Source of the DNA: Lentisphaera marina
GTDB taxonomy: Bacteria; Verrucomicrobiota; Lentisphaeria; Lentisphaerales; Lentisphaeraceae
NCBI RefSeq assembly: GCF_028745505.1
Contig: NZ_JAQZZL010000001.1
Location: 620,001-684,000, forward strand
Direction: 5' to 3'
Length of the DNA: 64,000 nt
The translations under genes were made by a program, and so were the position numbers. The notes below the pieces were generated by a model. That model worked only from the letters and a program-made list of their open reading frames with translations. It did not search any database and was not told the DNA's origin. Positions 8,570 through 16,470 of this stretch are shown here, in pieces. Position 1 is the stretch's first letter. Every line of letters begins with the position of its first letter.

Positions 8570-10399
8570 ATGAAGAAATTATTATCTTTAACATCAAAAT
8601 TTGCGATGACCGCAATGATGAGTTTACAGGTTGCCAATGCGGTACCTCAGGAAATTGTCGATACAGACATGGACAAACTTTGGGGCGAACGTTTAGAGTT
8701 AGATGCCGGTGAACGTGGAGCTTGGTTCAAAGAAGCTAAATACGCCATGTTTATTCACTGGGGCCTTTATTCAGGTTTAGCGGGTGACTGGAAAGGCAAA
8801 ACGCATTTCGGTATTGGCGAATGGATAATGAACAAGCATTTGGCGGGTATTTCAGTGGATGAATACAGAGCCTTGGCAAAAGATTTTAACCCAGTCAAAT
8901 TCGATGCAAAAGCTTGGGTAACTTTGGCTAAGCAGAGCGGTATGAAGTATATCGTTATTACGGCAAAGCACCACGATGGTTTTGCGATGTACGCATCAAA
9001 AGCATCAAAATATAATATCAAAGACGCGAGCCCATTTGGTCGTGACCCCCTCAAAGAATTGGCAGATGAATGCCGTAAGCAGGGCTTAGGTTTTGGTTTC
9101 TATTACTCGCAGTACCAAGACTGGAATGAAAAAGATGCTTTCGGTAATAGTTGGGATTTTAATCCTAAAGAAGCCAATTTCTCTAAGTACTTTAAAGAGA
9201 AGTGTGAACCACAAGTAAAAGAGCTCGTAACTCAGTATGGCGACCTCGCGGTATTATGGTTCGATACACCTGGTAAAATGACCAAAGAAGATTCAATGGC
9301 ATTAGTAAATTTAGTTAAAAAGCATCAGCCTCGCTGCCTAATTAACAGCCGTATTGGTAATGGTGTTGGTGACTATTCATCACTAGGTGATATGGAGATT
9401 CCACCAGAGAACGTCGGTGGATTATGGGAATGTGTAGATACAACAAATAATTCTTGGTCTTATGCTTGGTACGATGAAAACTGGAAAAGTGGTGAGCAAA
9501 TCGCTCAAAACGTGATCTCAGTTGTCGCTCGTGGCGGTACTTACATGCTCAACATTGGTCCTCGTGGCGACGGTTCAATTCCTACTGGTGCAAGCGATGA
9601 GTTAGTCATTGCAGGTCAGTGGATTAAAAAGCACGCAGGAACCATTTATGGTGCTGAAGCATCTCCTTGGCACAAAGCTTTCGCTTGGGGTGACGTAACT
9701 GTAAATCACGGTAATCTCTTTCTTCATATCTTTGATTGGCCCGCAAATGGTAAAATTTATCTTCCTGGTTTAAGCAACAAAATTTCTGGTGCAGCACTTC
9801 TCAACCTTAAAGGGCAAGTGAAAGTTACGAAAGAGGGTGACTGGACAGTTGTGAGTATTCCAAAAGTAAAACCTCAGGCGATTAATCCAGTCGTTCAACT
9901 TAAGTATGATGGTAAACTTAAAGTTGACCACGGTTTAGCTTTTGATGGTGAAACCAAGGCAAACTTATTCTCATTATTCTCAAAACAAAAAGATTGTGAC
10001 GTCGTTCAACTCCGCTGGATGGAGAAATTTGGCGAGTGGAAGCACGCAGAAATGGTGAAAAATTGGACTCCAACAAGTGAAGCTACTTGGGATGTGAACA
10101 TCCGTAAGCCAGGTAAATATGCTTTAGAAATGACTTATTCATGTAATGATAAAGCTGATTATAGTGAGTTCGAAGTTCTTGCAGGTAAGACTGCCATGAC
10201 AATTCAAGCTTTAGATACAGGTGATCGCATGCCTTCCAAGCGTATGTTTGGCCGTGGTCTTTTACCTCGTGTAAGAACTTTGCGCTTAGGTGTTGTTGAG
10301 TTTGATAAAGCGGGTAAGCAAAAAGTCGTTTTCAAAACTAAGAAAGGCGAGTGGAAAGGTTTCAACCTCAAAGCACTTGAATTGAAAGCCTACAAATAA
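8570..10399 (+). CDS. Secreted alpha-L-fucosidase, GH29
   Basis: Hydrolyses terminal alpha-L-fucose from glycans. The first 25 residues form a signal peptide ending in VANA. The catalytic barrel carries the GH29 hallmarks KYAMFIHWGLYS, YIVITAKHHDGFAMY and the nucleophile Asp232 in WFDTPG. After residue 360 comes a beta-sandwich, and the last 130 residues look like an additional carbohydrate-binding-like beta domain. At 609 residues it is longer than a minimal GH29 enzyme (about 450). A weak AGGA precedes the ATG. A TGTAACA-type promoter lies upstream and a strong terminator follows. It is one of three GH29 proteins in this window and is most like the one at 48129 (shared IHWGLYS, NSRIGNG/SQRIGNG and WFDTP/WLDTP). 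Confidence 0.93.
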   Translation: MKKLLSLTSKFAMTAMMSLQVANAVPQEIVDTDMDKLWGERLELDAGERGAWFKEAKYAMFIHWGLYSGLAGDWKGKTHFGIGEWIMNKHLAGISVDEYRALAKDFNPVKFDAKAWVTLAKQSGMKYIVITAKHHDGFAMYASKASKYNIKDASPFGRDPLKELADECRKQGLGFGFYYSQYQDWNEKDAFGNSWDFNPKEANFSKYFKEKCEPQVKELVTQYGDLAVLWFDTPGKMTKEDSMALVNLVKKHQPRCLINSRIGNGVGDYSSLGDMEIPPENVGGLWECVDTTNNSWSYAWYDENWKSGEQIAQNVISVVARGGTYMLNIGPRGDGSIPTGASDELVIAGQWIKKHAGTIYGAEASPWHKAFAWGDVTVNHGNLFLHIFDWPANGKIYLPGLSNKISGAALLNLKGQVKVTKEGDWTVVSIPKVKPQAINPVVQLKYDGKLKVDHGLAFDGETKANLFSLFSKQKDCDVVQLRWMEKFGEWKHAEMVKNWTPTSEATWDVNIRKPGKYALEMTYSCNDKADYSEFEVLAGKTAMTIQALDTGDRMPSKRMFGRGLLPRVRTLRLGVVEFDKAGKQKVVFKTKKGEWKGFNLKALELKAYK

Positions 10400-10426
10400 A
10401 ATTACTTAACACCCTGTAATTTATAA

Positions 10427-10458
10427 AAAGCTGTACTTAGTTTAAGTACAGCTTTTTT
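10427..10458 (+). terminator. Rho-independent terminator after GH29
   Basis: AAAGCTGTACTT pairs with AAGTACAGCTTT across a short AGTTT loop and runs into Ts. It excludes the far-upstream TTG start that the next frame would otherwise allow. Confidence 0.85.
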
Positions 10459-10477
10459 GTTAACGGAGTTTATAAAC

Positions 10478-11713
10478 ATGAAAATTTTCACTTTACTTAT
10501 TTCACTGCTTTTGTTCATATCTTGTGATCAAGCAGAGCCCTTAGAGAAAATTGAATCCTTAGAGAAAGTTGAGCCTCAAAGTCAGGCCAAAATAAGTAGC
10601 GAAGAAGTGAACAGGAAAATGCCAGAATTTTCATGGGAGACGCTACCTCTCTATATGCATGTCCGCAAAGCGACGGCCTTTAATGAGCAAGAGCTCAAAT
10701 ACCTTAGTCAGTTCCCTTTAATATGTTTAGAAAAAACCATGGGAATGAAAACTTACGGTTCCTCGGAAGAGGGCAGTATTCAGGCCGCTAAAGCGATAAA
10801 AGAACTCAACCCGAAGAGCAAAGTATTATATTACCGCAACGTCCTAGTTCATTATCCCTTTTACAAGAGTGATAGACAGTTAAAGAAGGTGAAGGACGCT
10901 TTTTTACAGAATAAGCAAGGCCAAGGCAAGCTAGTAAGAAATACCCAAGAAGCCTACGATTTAACGAATTTAAACTTGCGTAAGTGGTGGGTAAACAATG
11001 CCAAAACTGTACTTATGGATCCTGCCATAGATGGTTTATTTTTGGACGGCAATATAAAGGCTTTGGAAGAACAGTACCTACTTCGAGAGATAGGATCTGA
11101 AAAGAAGCAAGAAACGATAGAGGCGTATCAATTATTGATGAAGGAAACGCAGCAAGCACTGAGTGAAGATAAATTGATGATTGCCAATATGATTCGCGCC
11201 CGTTTTCAAGATAGTGGATTAGAATATATGAAGTATTTCGATGGTTCTTATTTAGAAAATTTTGAAAAACCCGTGAAGGGCTTGAGTCGTGAAGATTATA
11301 TGGTGAAGGGCATAGAAGCCACACAACGAGCTGCTAAAGATGGGAAAATTATTGCCATGACTTTGGGCTTAGGTGAATCCGCAGGAAGCCACATGGGAAT
11401 AGATGATACTCGTAAAGATTTAAAGAGTTTAGATAAAGCTCAAAGTCGTCTCGAATACTGTATAGGCTTGTTTTTGATCTGTGCTGAAAAATATAGTTAT
11501 CTAAACATTCACGATGGTTATGATGTGAACACTAAAGCCGATGGTTCTTGCCATAGTAAACTTTGGCTCAAAGCTTTTCCTGAATATGAAAAAGCCTTAG
11601 GAAAACCATTGCAAGACGCGGTGAAAAAGGGCTATGTCTACACACGTAAATTTGAACACCTTGATGTAAAAGTTGATCTTCGCTCGCAAAAAGCAGAACT
11701 TAAGTGGCATTAG
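10478..11713 (+). CDS. Lipoprotein, putative glycoside-hydrolase-like TIM-barrel protein
   Basis: The N-terminus MKIFTLLISLLLFISC is a type II signal with lipobox Cys16, so the mature protein is predicted to be lipid-anchored. The rest (about 395 residues) resembles the uncharacterised putative glycosyl hydrolases of the GHL type: a Tyr/Trp-rich barrel with KVLYYRNVLVHYPF, then LRKWWVNNAKTVL and IDGLFLDGNIKAL, the latter a typical beta-strand with Asp. GGAG lies nine bases before the ATG at 10478; an in-frame TTG at 10457 is inside the preceding terminator and is rejected. It lies between a fucosidase and a sigma/kinase pair. Enzymatic function is inferred from fold-like motifs only. Confidence 0.6.
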   Translation: MKIFTLLISLLLFISCDQAEPLEKIESLEKVEPQSQAKISSEEVNRKMPEFSWETLPLYMHVRKATAFNEQELKYLSQFPLICLEKTMGMKTYGSSEEGSIQAAKAIKELNPKSKVLYYRNVLVHYPFYKSDRQLKKVKDAFLQNKQGQGKLVRNTQEAYDLTNLNLRKWWVNNAKTVLMDPAIDGLFLDGNIKALEEQYLLREIGSEKKQETIEAYQLLMKETQQALSEDKLMIANMIRARFQDSGLEYMKYFDGSYLENFEKPVKGLSREDYMVKGIEATQRAAKDGKIIAMTLGLGESAGSHMGIDDTRKDLKSLDKAQSRLEYCIGLFLICAEKYSYLNIHDGYDVNTKADGSCHSKLWLKAFPEYEKALGKPLQDAVKKGYVYTRKFEHLDVKVDLRSQKAELKWH

Positions 11714-11798
11714 GCTTAAAAAACCTTCATGTGAATTTATTTAAAATTGGAAAATTTGAGTCTAGGAGCAATTATATATAAACTCAGAGGCCATTATT

Positions 11799-12404
11799 AT
11801 GTCAGATGATAGTAACCAAACTCGCGTAACTCTCTTACAAAAGTTACAGACCAATCAAGATGATCACTCATGGGATGATTTTGTCCGCTATTATGAGGGT
11901 TACATTTATATCGTCATTCGCAATCTGGGTGTAGGCGTCGAAGATAGTAAAGACATCCTCCAAGAGATTTTACTCAAGATATGGAAAGCGCTGCCCAATT
12001 ATAGTTACGATCGAGAAAAATGCCGTTTTCGTACTTGGCTTTGCGTCGTCATTCGCAATAAAGTTTATAGCTTTTTTAAATTGCGATCGAGCCGTAATAG
12101 TCGCTTGAATGTGAGCTATGATGATTTGTTGCAAAACCTCGACCTAATAAGTGATGCCGAGATTGATAAAATTGCCGAAACAGAATGGCAGAGTTATATA
12201 TCGAATTTAGCTTGGGAAAACCTTCAAGATCAATTTCCAAAGCTAGCAAAAGAAGTTTTCGAAGCCTCCTTAGACGAGGAGAGTAACAGCGTATTAGCTG
12301 AACGTTTTAAAGTAGCAGAAAGCAGCGTGCGTGTTTATAAAATGCGAATTCGTAAAGCCATGCACAAGGAAATTATTAGGCTCAACCAAGAACTTGGTGG
12401 CTGA
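11799..12404 (+). CDS. ECF-type RNA polymerase sigma factor (pair 1)
   Basis: 201 residues with sigma region 2 (VEDSKDILQEILLKIWKALP, then CRFRTWLCVVIRN) and region 4 (LAERFKVAESSVRVYKMRIRKAMHKE, a helix-turn-helix), and no region 3, which is the ECF layout. It is a paralogue of the sigma factors at 25070 and 27882: all three begin with TRxTLLxKL and contain the same FVxYYxxYIxVIR block. The kinase gene begins 11 bases after its stop. AGAGG lies before the ATG. Unlike the other two sigma genes it has no TGTAACA-type element in the short upstream gap, so its regulation may differ. There is no anti-sigma gene; the kinase is the likely partner. Confidence 0.9.
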   Translation: MSDDSNQTRVTLLQKLQTNQDDHSWDDFVRYYEGYIYIVIRNLGVGVEDSKDILQEILLKIWKALPNYSYDREKCRFRTWLCVVIRNKVYSFFKLRSSRNSRLNVSYDDLLQNLDLISDAEIDKIAETEWQSYISNLAWENLQDQFPKLAKEVFEASLDEESNSVLAERFKVAESSVRVYKMRIRKAMHKEIIRLNQELGG

Positions 12405-12415
12405 GGTCAATTGAC

Positions 12416-14461
12416 GTGCGGAAAGAAGATAAATTTAATCGCAATTTTAGTCAACTTTTCGAAGAGGCTTATACGCCTGAGGAAAGTCCTTTAGAGGATG
12501 CCCTCAAACGACCTGGTGATCGTTATAAAGATTTTGAATTTTATCGCGAAGGTGGCATTAAAGAAATAAGTATTTGCCTTGATAGCCGAACGGGTCGCCA
12601 AGTGGCCATGGCGAGAATGAAAAAAAACTCGGATGTAGATCGCAAGGAACCTTTCATTCGCGAAGCTCGCATAAACGCCGCTTTACAGCATCCAAATATT
12701 GTGCCTGTGTATGATGTAGGCCTCACGAATAATGAGCCTTGGTTTACGATGAAATTTATTGATGGGCAATCCCTCAAAGAAATCATCCAAAAACTCAAGA
12801 ATCAAGAAGAGAGTCGCTTTAATAATTTGGCCGATCGTTTAGAGCTCTTCCTAAAAGTTTGTGATGCGGTGGCTTATTCGCATTCCCGAGGCATCCTTCA
12901 CCTCGATTTAAAACCAGATAACATACGTGTGAGTGAATACGGTGATGTCGTATTGTGTGACTGGGGTTTAGCTGATGTCATTCCCTCGGAATGTGATGAA
13001 CCCCTTTTAGAAGTCTGTTCTAGCACGACAAAAGATTTTGATGAAATGACCTTGGATGGCACCGTAAAAGGAACACCAGGTTACATGGCACCCGAACAGA
13101 CGGGCATGATCAAAGAGCGCAAAGGGAAGCATACCGATATTTTCTCTTTGGGTGCGGTGCTTTATAGTTTGTTAACTTACAAAAAAGCTTTTGATGGGGA
13201 TGAGCTAGAAAGCATTTTAACAAAAACCGTGAATGCCGACTTTCTGAAGCCTTCCCAGGTAAGTGATAATCACATTCCCTTTTCATTAGAAGCCGTATGC
13301 CTAAAAGCCCTCTCAAAAAGACCAGAGGATCGCTATAGTTCAGTTAAAGAATTACAGCAAGAAATTCGCGATTTTATCAATGGTTTTACAACTGAAGCTG
13401 AAAATGCCTCAATCATGAAATCACTGCATTTTTGGGTCAAACGCAATCGCACCCTAAGTATAATCTCAGCTTTTGCTTTATTGCTTTTGTTGGGCTTGAT
13501 GATCACCTCGATTATTAACCTCAAATTAGCGGAGACAAACGCTAAAGAAGTGGCCGATAAATTGCGCATTGAAAAAGAATACCACATGAGGATTAATAAG
13601 GGTGCGGCCCCAAAGTTCTACGACCGTGCTTATGTGGCCTATGAATCATTTCAGTTTGATGATGCCTTAAATTTTTGTAATAGTGCCGCGGAGCTCGATG
13701 AATCACTTCAAGAAGCTTGGAAGCTCAAAGCAAACTTGCATTTTATACGTCAGGAATTTAAGGCGGCAAAAGAAGCTTTTAAGCGGGCTAGAGAGGAGAG
13801 TATTCTTACTGAAATTAATAGTGAATATGTGCAAATTAAAGCCAATGACAAAAAGTCTTTGAGCACAAAGCAGTACCTAGAATTGATAACTCAATTGAGA
13901 GACAATGGTCTTTTGCGGGAGTTTACGAATTTGATTCATTACAAAATCTTTTCTGAGATCAGCTTAGATGAGCGCATCGAATTTTGTAAAGGAGCAGTGA
14001 TAGTTCATAACCCCCATATGAAGTCATTAAAATTTAAATTTAATCGTGAGTTTAAACATTTGGATTTATCGGGCAATACAGATATGCAGGTGGCCTTGTG
14101 CCTGCAAAATTTTCCAGCAGCCAGTGCGGATTTTTCTTATACCGACATTAGTGACTTTATCGCTTTTAGAAAACAGAGTCTCAATGCGCTAAATGTGGCT
14201 CATACATCTATATATGAACTACATAGCTTAGAAAACCCAGAGTTGCGCAACTTAGATATTTCACATACGGGAATAGGTAACTTAAGGGGCTTGGCGGGAA
14301 GACCTCTGATAAAATTAAATATTAGTCATAACGCGGTTACTTCCATTGGTCATATTTTGCAAATACCTCAATTAGAAGAACTCACTATTCACAAAGGGCA
14401 ATTAACAAAAAGCGAGCTTTATCACCTTCCGAAAACAATTAAACTAATAGAAGTCGATTAA
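12416..14461 (+). CDS. Transmembrane Ser/Thr kinase-like protein with TPR-like and LRR regions (pair 1)
   Basis: 681 residues. Kinase-like domain at about 40-325: catalytic loop H162-L-D-L-K-P-D-N (Leu replaces Arg of HRD), Asp182 in CDWGLAD (DWG for DFG), and PGYMAPEQT. The beta-3 VAIK motif reads V63-A-M-A-R-M-K, so the usual lysine position is Ala and the nearest lysine is three residues on. A membrane span at about 345-367 is followed by a charged helix, TPR-like helices (about 395-460) and C-terminal leucine-rich repeats (about 540-681; NLDISHTGIGNL, KLNISHNAVTSI). The start is GTG at 12416, just after the sigma stop. The topology suggests a cytoplasmic kinase and an extracytoplasmic sensor. 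Partner of the preceding ECF sigma. Confidence 0.85.
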   Translation: MRKEDKFNRNFSQLFEEAYTPEESPLEDALKRPGDRYKDFEFYREGGIKEISICLDSRTGRQVAMARMKKNSDVDRKEPFIREARINAALQHPNIVPVYDVGLTNNEPWFTMKFIDGQSLKEIIQKLKNQEESRFNNLADRLELFLKVCDAVAYSHSRGILHLDLKPDNIRVSEYGDVVLCDWGLADVIPSECDEPLLEVCSSTTKDFDEMTLDGTVKGTPGYMAPEQTGMIKERKGKHTDIFSLGAVLYSLLTYKKAFDGDELESILTKTVNADFLKPSQVSDNHIPFSLEAVCLKALSKRPEDRYSSVKELQQEIRDFINGFTTEAENASIMKSLHFWVKRNRTLSIISAFALLLLLGLMITSIINLKLAETNAKEVADKLRIEKEYHMRINKGAAPKFYDRAYVAYESFQFDDALNFCNSAAELDESLQEAWKLKANLHFIRQEFKAAKEAFKRAREESILTEINSEYVQIKANDKKSLSTKQYLELITQLRDNGLLREFTNLIHYKIFSEISLDERIEFCKGAVIVHNPHMKSLKFKFNREFKHLDLSGNTDMQVALCLQNFPAASADFSYTDISDFIAFRKQSLNALNVAHTSIYELHSLENPELRNLDISHTGIGNLRGLAGRPLIKLNISHNAVTSIGHILQIPQLEELTIHKGQLTKSELYHLPKTIKLIEVD

Positions 14462-14627
14462 TCTAAAGACAAGATGAATTGAGTGGCGCTTCCATCTCCC
14501 CAGTTAATAAGGTGCTCAGTATATGTTATGTCTGGTATTCATCAAACCTGCCTGAGTTAATGATTTAAGGAATGAGTCAACCAAATTGGCTAAAATTTTC
14601 CGCGTTGGAGGTCATCTATCACAATAA

Positions 14628-14759
14628 AAAAAATCTAAGTATTTTACCAAGTTCGGTATCATCAATATTCTTATCGCCGGCCTTTTCTTGATAATGCTAA
14701 TAGCAGTGGTTTTGATGCTATCAAAGATGGATCATAAATGTGTCATGGTTTCACCATGA
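14628..14759 (+). pseudogene. Start-less fragment of a membrane protein, truncated by a repeat element
   Basis: A stop-free frame reads KKSKYFTKFGIINILIAG and then a continuing hydrophobic segment (LFLIMLIAVVLMLSK): a basic N-terminus followed by one membrane span. GGAGG lies upstream, but where a start codon would be there is ATA plus a run of eight As, and TAA is in frame just before. The frame ends at TGA 14757 inside the first hairpin of the repeat element. It looks like the 5' end of a gene cut off by repeat insertion and then degraded. The family is not recognised. Confidence 0.35.
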
Positions 14760-14940
14760 GAATTGGTTCATCCATTATTCCTGGGATTTACATACCAGGC
14801 TAGCATGTACCATGGCCTTGCCATGAATGCATTTTACAAATTAATAATCAATCCCACAGGGATGAAACATATTAGCCCCACGTGTGAACGTGGGGTGTAA
14901 ATATGAACAAAAATAGGTGTGCCTTAAGGTACACAACATG
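14733..14940. repeat. Multi-hairpin dispersed repeat element (copy B)
   Basis: Series of hairpins: CATGGT/ACCATG, CCTGG/CCAGG, CATGGC/GCCATG, the AATCCCACAGGGATG unit, CCCACG/CGTGGG and GTGTGCC/GGTACAC. The first four occur in the same order near 61440 and the last two near 55505. The 483-base gap between the kinase and the DUF1501 gene otherwise contains only the gene fragment at 14628. Confidence 0.7.
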
Positions 14941-14944
14941 TTTT

Positions 14945-16456
14945 TTAAGAAATGATGTCGTTAATCACGTGGCCGTGTACATCGGTGAGGCGGAAGTCGC
15001 GGCCTTGATAGCGGTAGGTGAGCTTTTTGTGGTCAATTCCGAGAAGATGTAGGATGGTGGCGTTTCGATCGTGGATGTGCATGGTTCCGGGGACCCATTT
15101 TTCATCTTTGCTGGGCTGAGGTTTAAGGATATTCCCGTCGGCATCGGTGATGTTGTAGCCATAGTCATCGGTTCGACCATAAGTGATGCCGGGTTTGATA
15201 CCGCCACCGGCCATCCAAGTGGTGAAGCAACGGGGGTGATGATCGCGGCCGTAGGTATCTTTTGTGAGGGTTCCTTGGCAATAGGCTGTCCGACCGAATT
15301 CTCCGCCCCAGACAATGAGAGTTTCATCCAGCATGCCTCTTTGTTTGAGGTCCATGATGAGGCCATAGCAGGCGCGATCGATATCACGGCATTGATCTTC
15401 ATGCTCGGCAGGAAGTCGCCCATGAGCATCCCAGCCACGGTGGAAAATTTGTATGTTGCGAACTCCGCGTTCGGCGAGACGACGGGCATTGAGACAGGAG
15501 GCAGCAAAGGTGCCAGGCTCGCGGGCATCTTCTCCGTAGAGTTTGTAGGTGTGTTCTGATTCCTGTGAGATATCCATCAGTTCCGGCACGGCAGTTTGCA
15601 TACGGTAGGCCATTTCGTGCTGACGAATTCTTGCGAGCACCGCATCATCACCATAAGCTTTGTAGTGCTCTTGATTAATTTTCGCGAGAGAATCCAATTG
15701 CTTACGGCGCGTGGCGCGGTTGAGTCCTTTAGGATTATTGAGATAGAGAACGGGATCTTTTTCACTGCGGAGGAGCACGCCTTGATGATCGGAAGGCATA
15801 AAGCCACTGCCCCAAAGACGGCCGAATAGGCTTTGTTCGGCGTGTTTACTCTTGGCGTGCATGACGATGTAACCAGGTAGGTCCTTGTTCGCACTACCCA
15901 GGCCATAACTGAGCCAAGCGCCAAGACTGGGACGTCCGGGGATTTGGCTACCGGTTTGGATGTAGGTAATGGCTGGATCGTGATTGATAGCCTCGGTGAA
16001 AGTACTATTGACTATGCACATCTCTTTGACGGCCTTGGCGGTGTTCGGCAGCAGTGAGCTGACGTAAACGCCATCTTGATTATTTTCGTACTTGGTGAAT
16101 TCGTATTTACTGGGGCATACGGGGAAGCTTTTTTGTCCAGCGGTCATACCTGTGACGCGCTGGCCATCGCGAATTTCTGCTGGTAGTTCTTTGCCAAACA
16201 TGTCCCGCATCTTGGGTTTGTAGTCCCAGGTATCGTGATGACTGGGGCCACCACTCATAAACAAGTAGATAACGGTTTTGGCTTTGGCTTTGTGGTGAAT
16301 GCCGCCATTGAGTTCGGGGCGACGTTGAAAGTTGGGATTTTCTGCTGCCGCTAAATCCGCCATAGCCATGGTTCCGAGCCCTAGGGCGGTTTTACCAAAG
16401 AGTTGACGACGGGTCATATTTAAGTCGAGTTCGCGGAGTGGGTCATTGTGTATCAT
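14945..16456 (-). CDS. DUF1501 family protein, Tat-exported
   Basis: 503 residues. The N-terminus has a twin-arginine signal (TRRQLFGKTALGLG followed by an Ala-rich end), so it is exported folded. The body matches the DUF1501 family, an alkaline-phosphatase/sulfatase-like fold found throughout Planctomycetes and Lentisphaerae (FMSGGPSHHDTWDYKP near the start; LIVWGGEFGRTAYCQG and GRDHHPRCFTTWMAGGG later). The family's role is unknown; it is nearly always encoded beside DUF1549/DUF1553 cytochromes, as here, with 14 bases between. AGGAG lies seven bases before the ATG. It is the last gene of the operon from 22923. It appears more GC-rich than the nearby kinase genes. Confidence 0.9.
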   Translation of the reverse strand: MIHNDPLRELDLNMTRRQLFGKTALGLGTMAMADLAAAENPNFQRRPELNGGIHHKAKAKTVIYLFMSGGPSHHDTWDYKPKMRDMFGKELPAEIRDGQRVTGMTAGQKSFPVCPSKYEFTKYENNQDGVYVSSLLPNTAKAVKEMCIVNSTFTEAINHDPAITYIQTGSQIPGRPSLGAWLSYGLGSANKDLPGYIVMHAKSKHAEQSLFGRLWGSGFMPSDHQGVLLRSEKDPVLYLNNPKGLNRATRRKQLDSLAKINQEHYKAYGDDAVLARIRQHEMAYRMQTAVPELMDISQESEHTYKLYGEDAREPGTFAASCLNARRLAERGVRNIQIFHRGWDAHGRLPAEHEDQCRDIDRACYGLIMDLKQRGMLDETLIVWGGEFGRTAYCQGTLTKDTYGRDHHPRCFTTWMAGGGIKPGITYGRTDDYGYNITDADGNILKPQPSKDEKWVPGTMHIHDRNATILHLLGIDHKKLTYRYQGRDFRLTDVHGHVINDIIS

Positions 16457-16470
16457 ATCTTATCTCCTAA

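Noticed and set aside
11714..11798. TGTAACA-type promoter before the first sigma gene
   Set aside because: No sequence with the upstream box is present in the 85-base gap; only AT-rich DNA and a weak TATATA.
14733..14940. Repeated hairpins considered as a CRISPR array
   Set aside because: Units differ in length and sequence, spacing is irregular, and no cas genes are present.
15071..15559. Long plus-strand frame opposite the DUF1501 gene
   Set aside because: A shadow of a GC-richer coding strand; no ribosome site and no protein-family features. The same applies to frames at 22018-22464 and 51341-51745.
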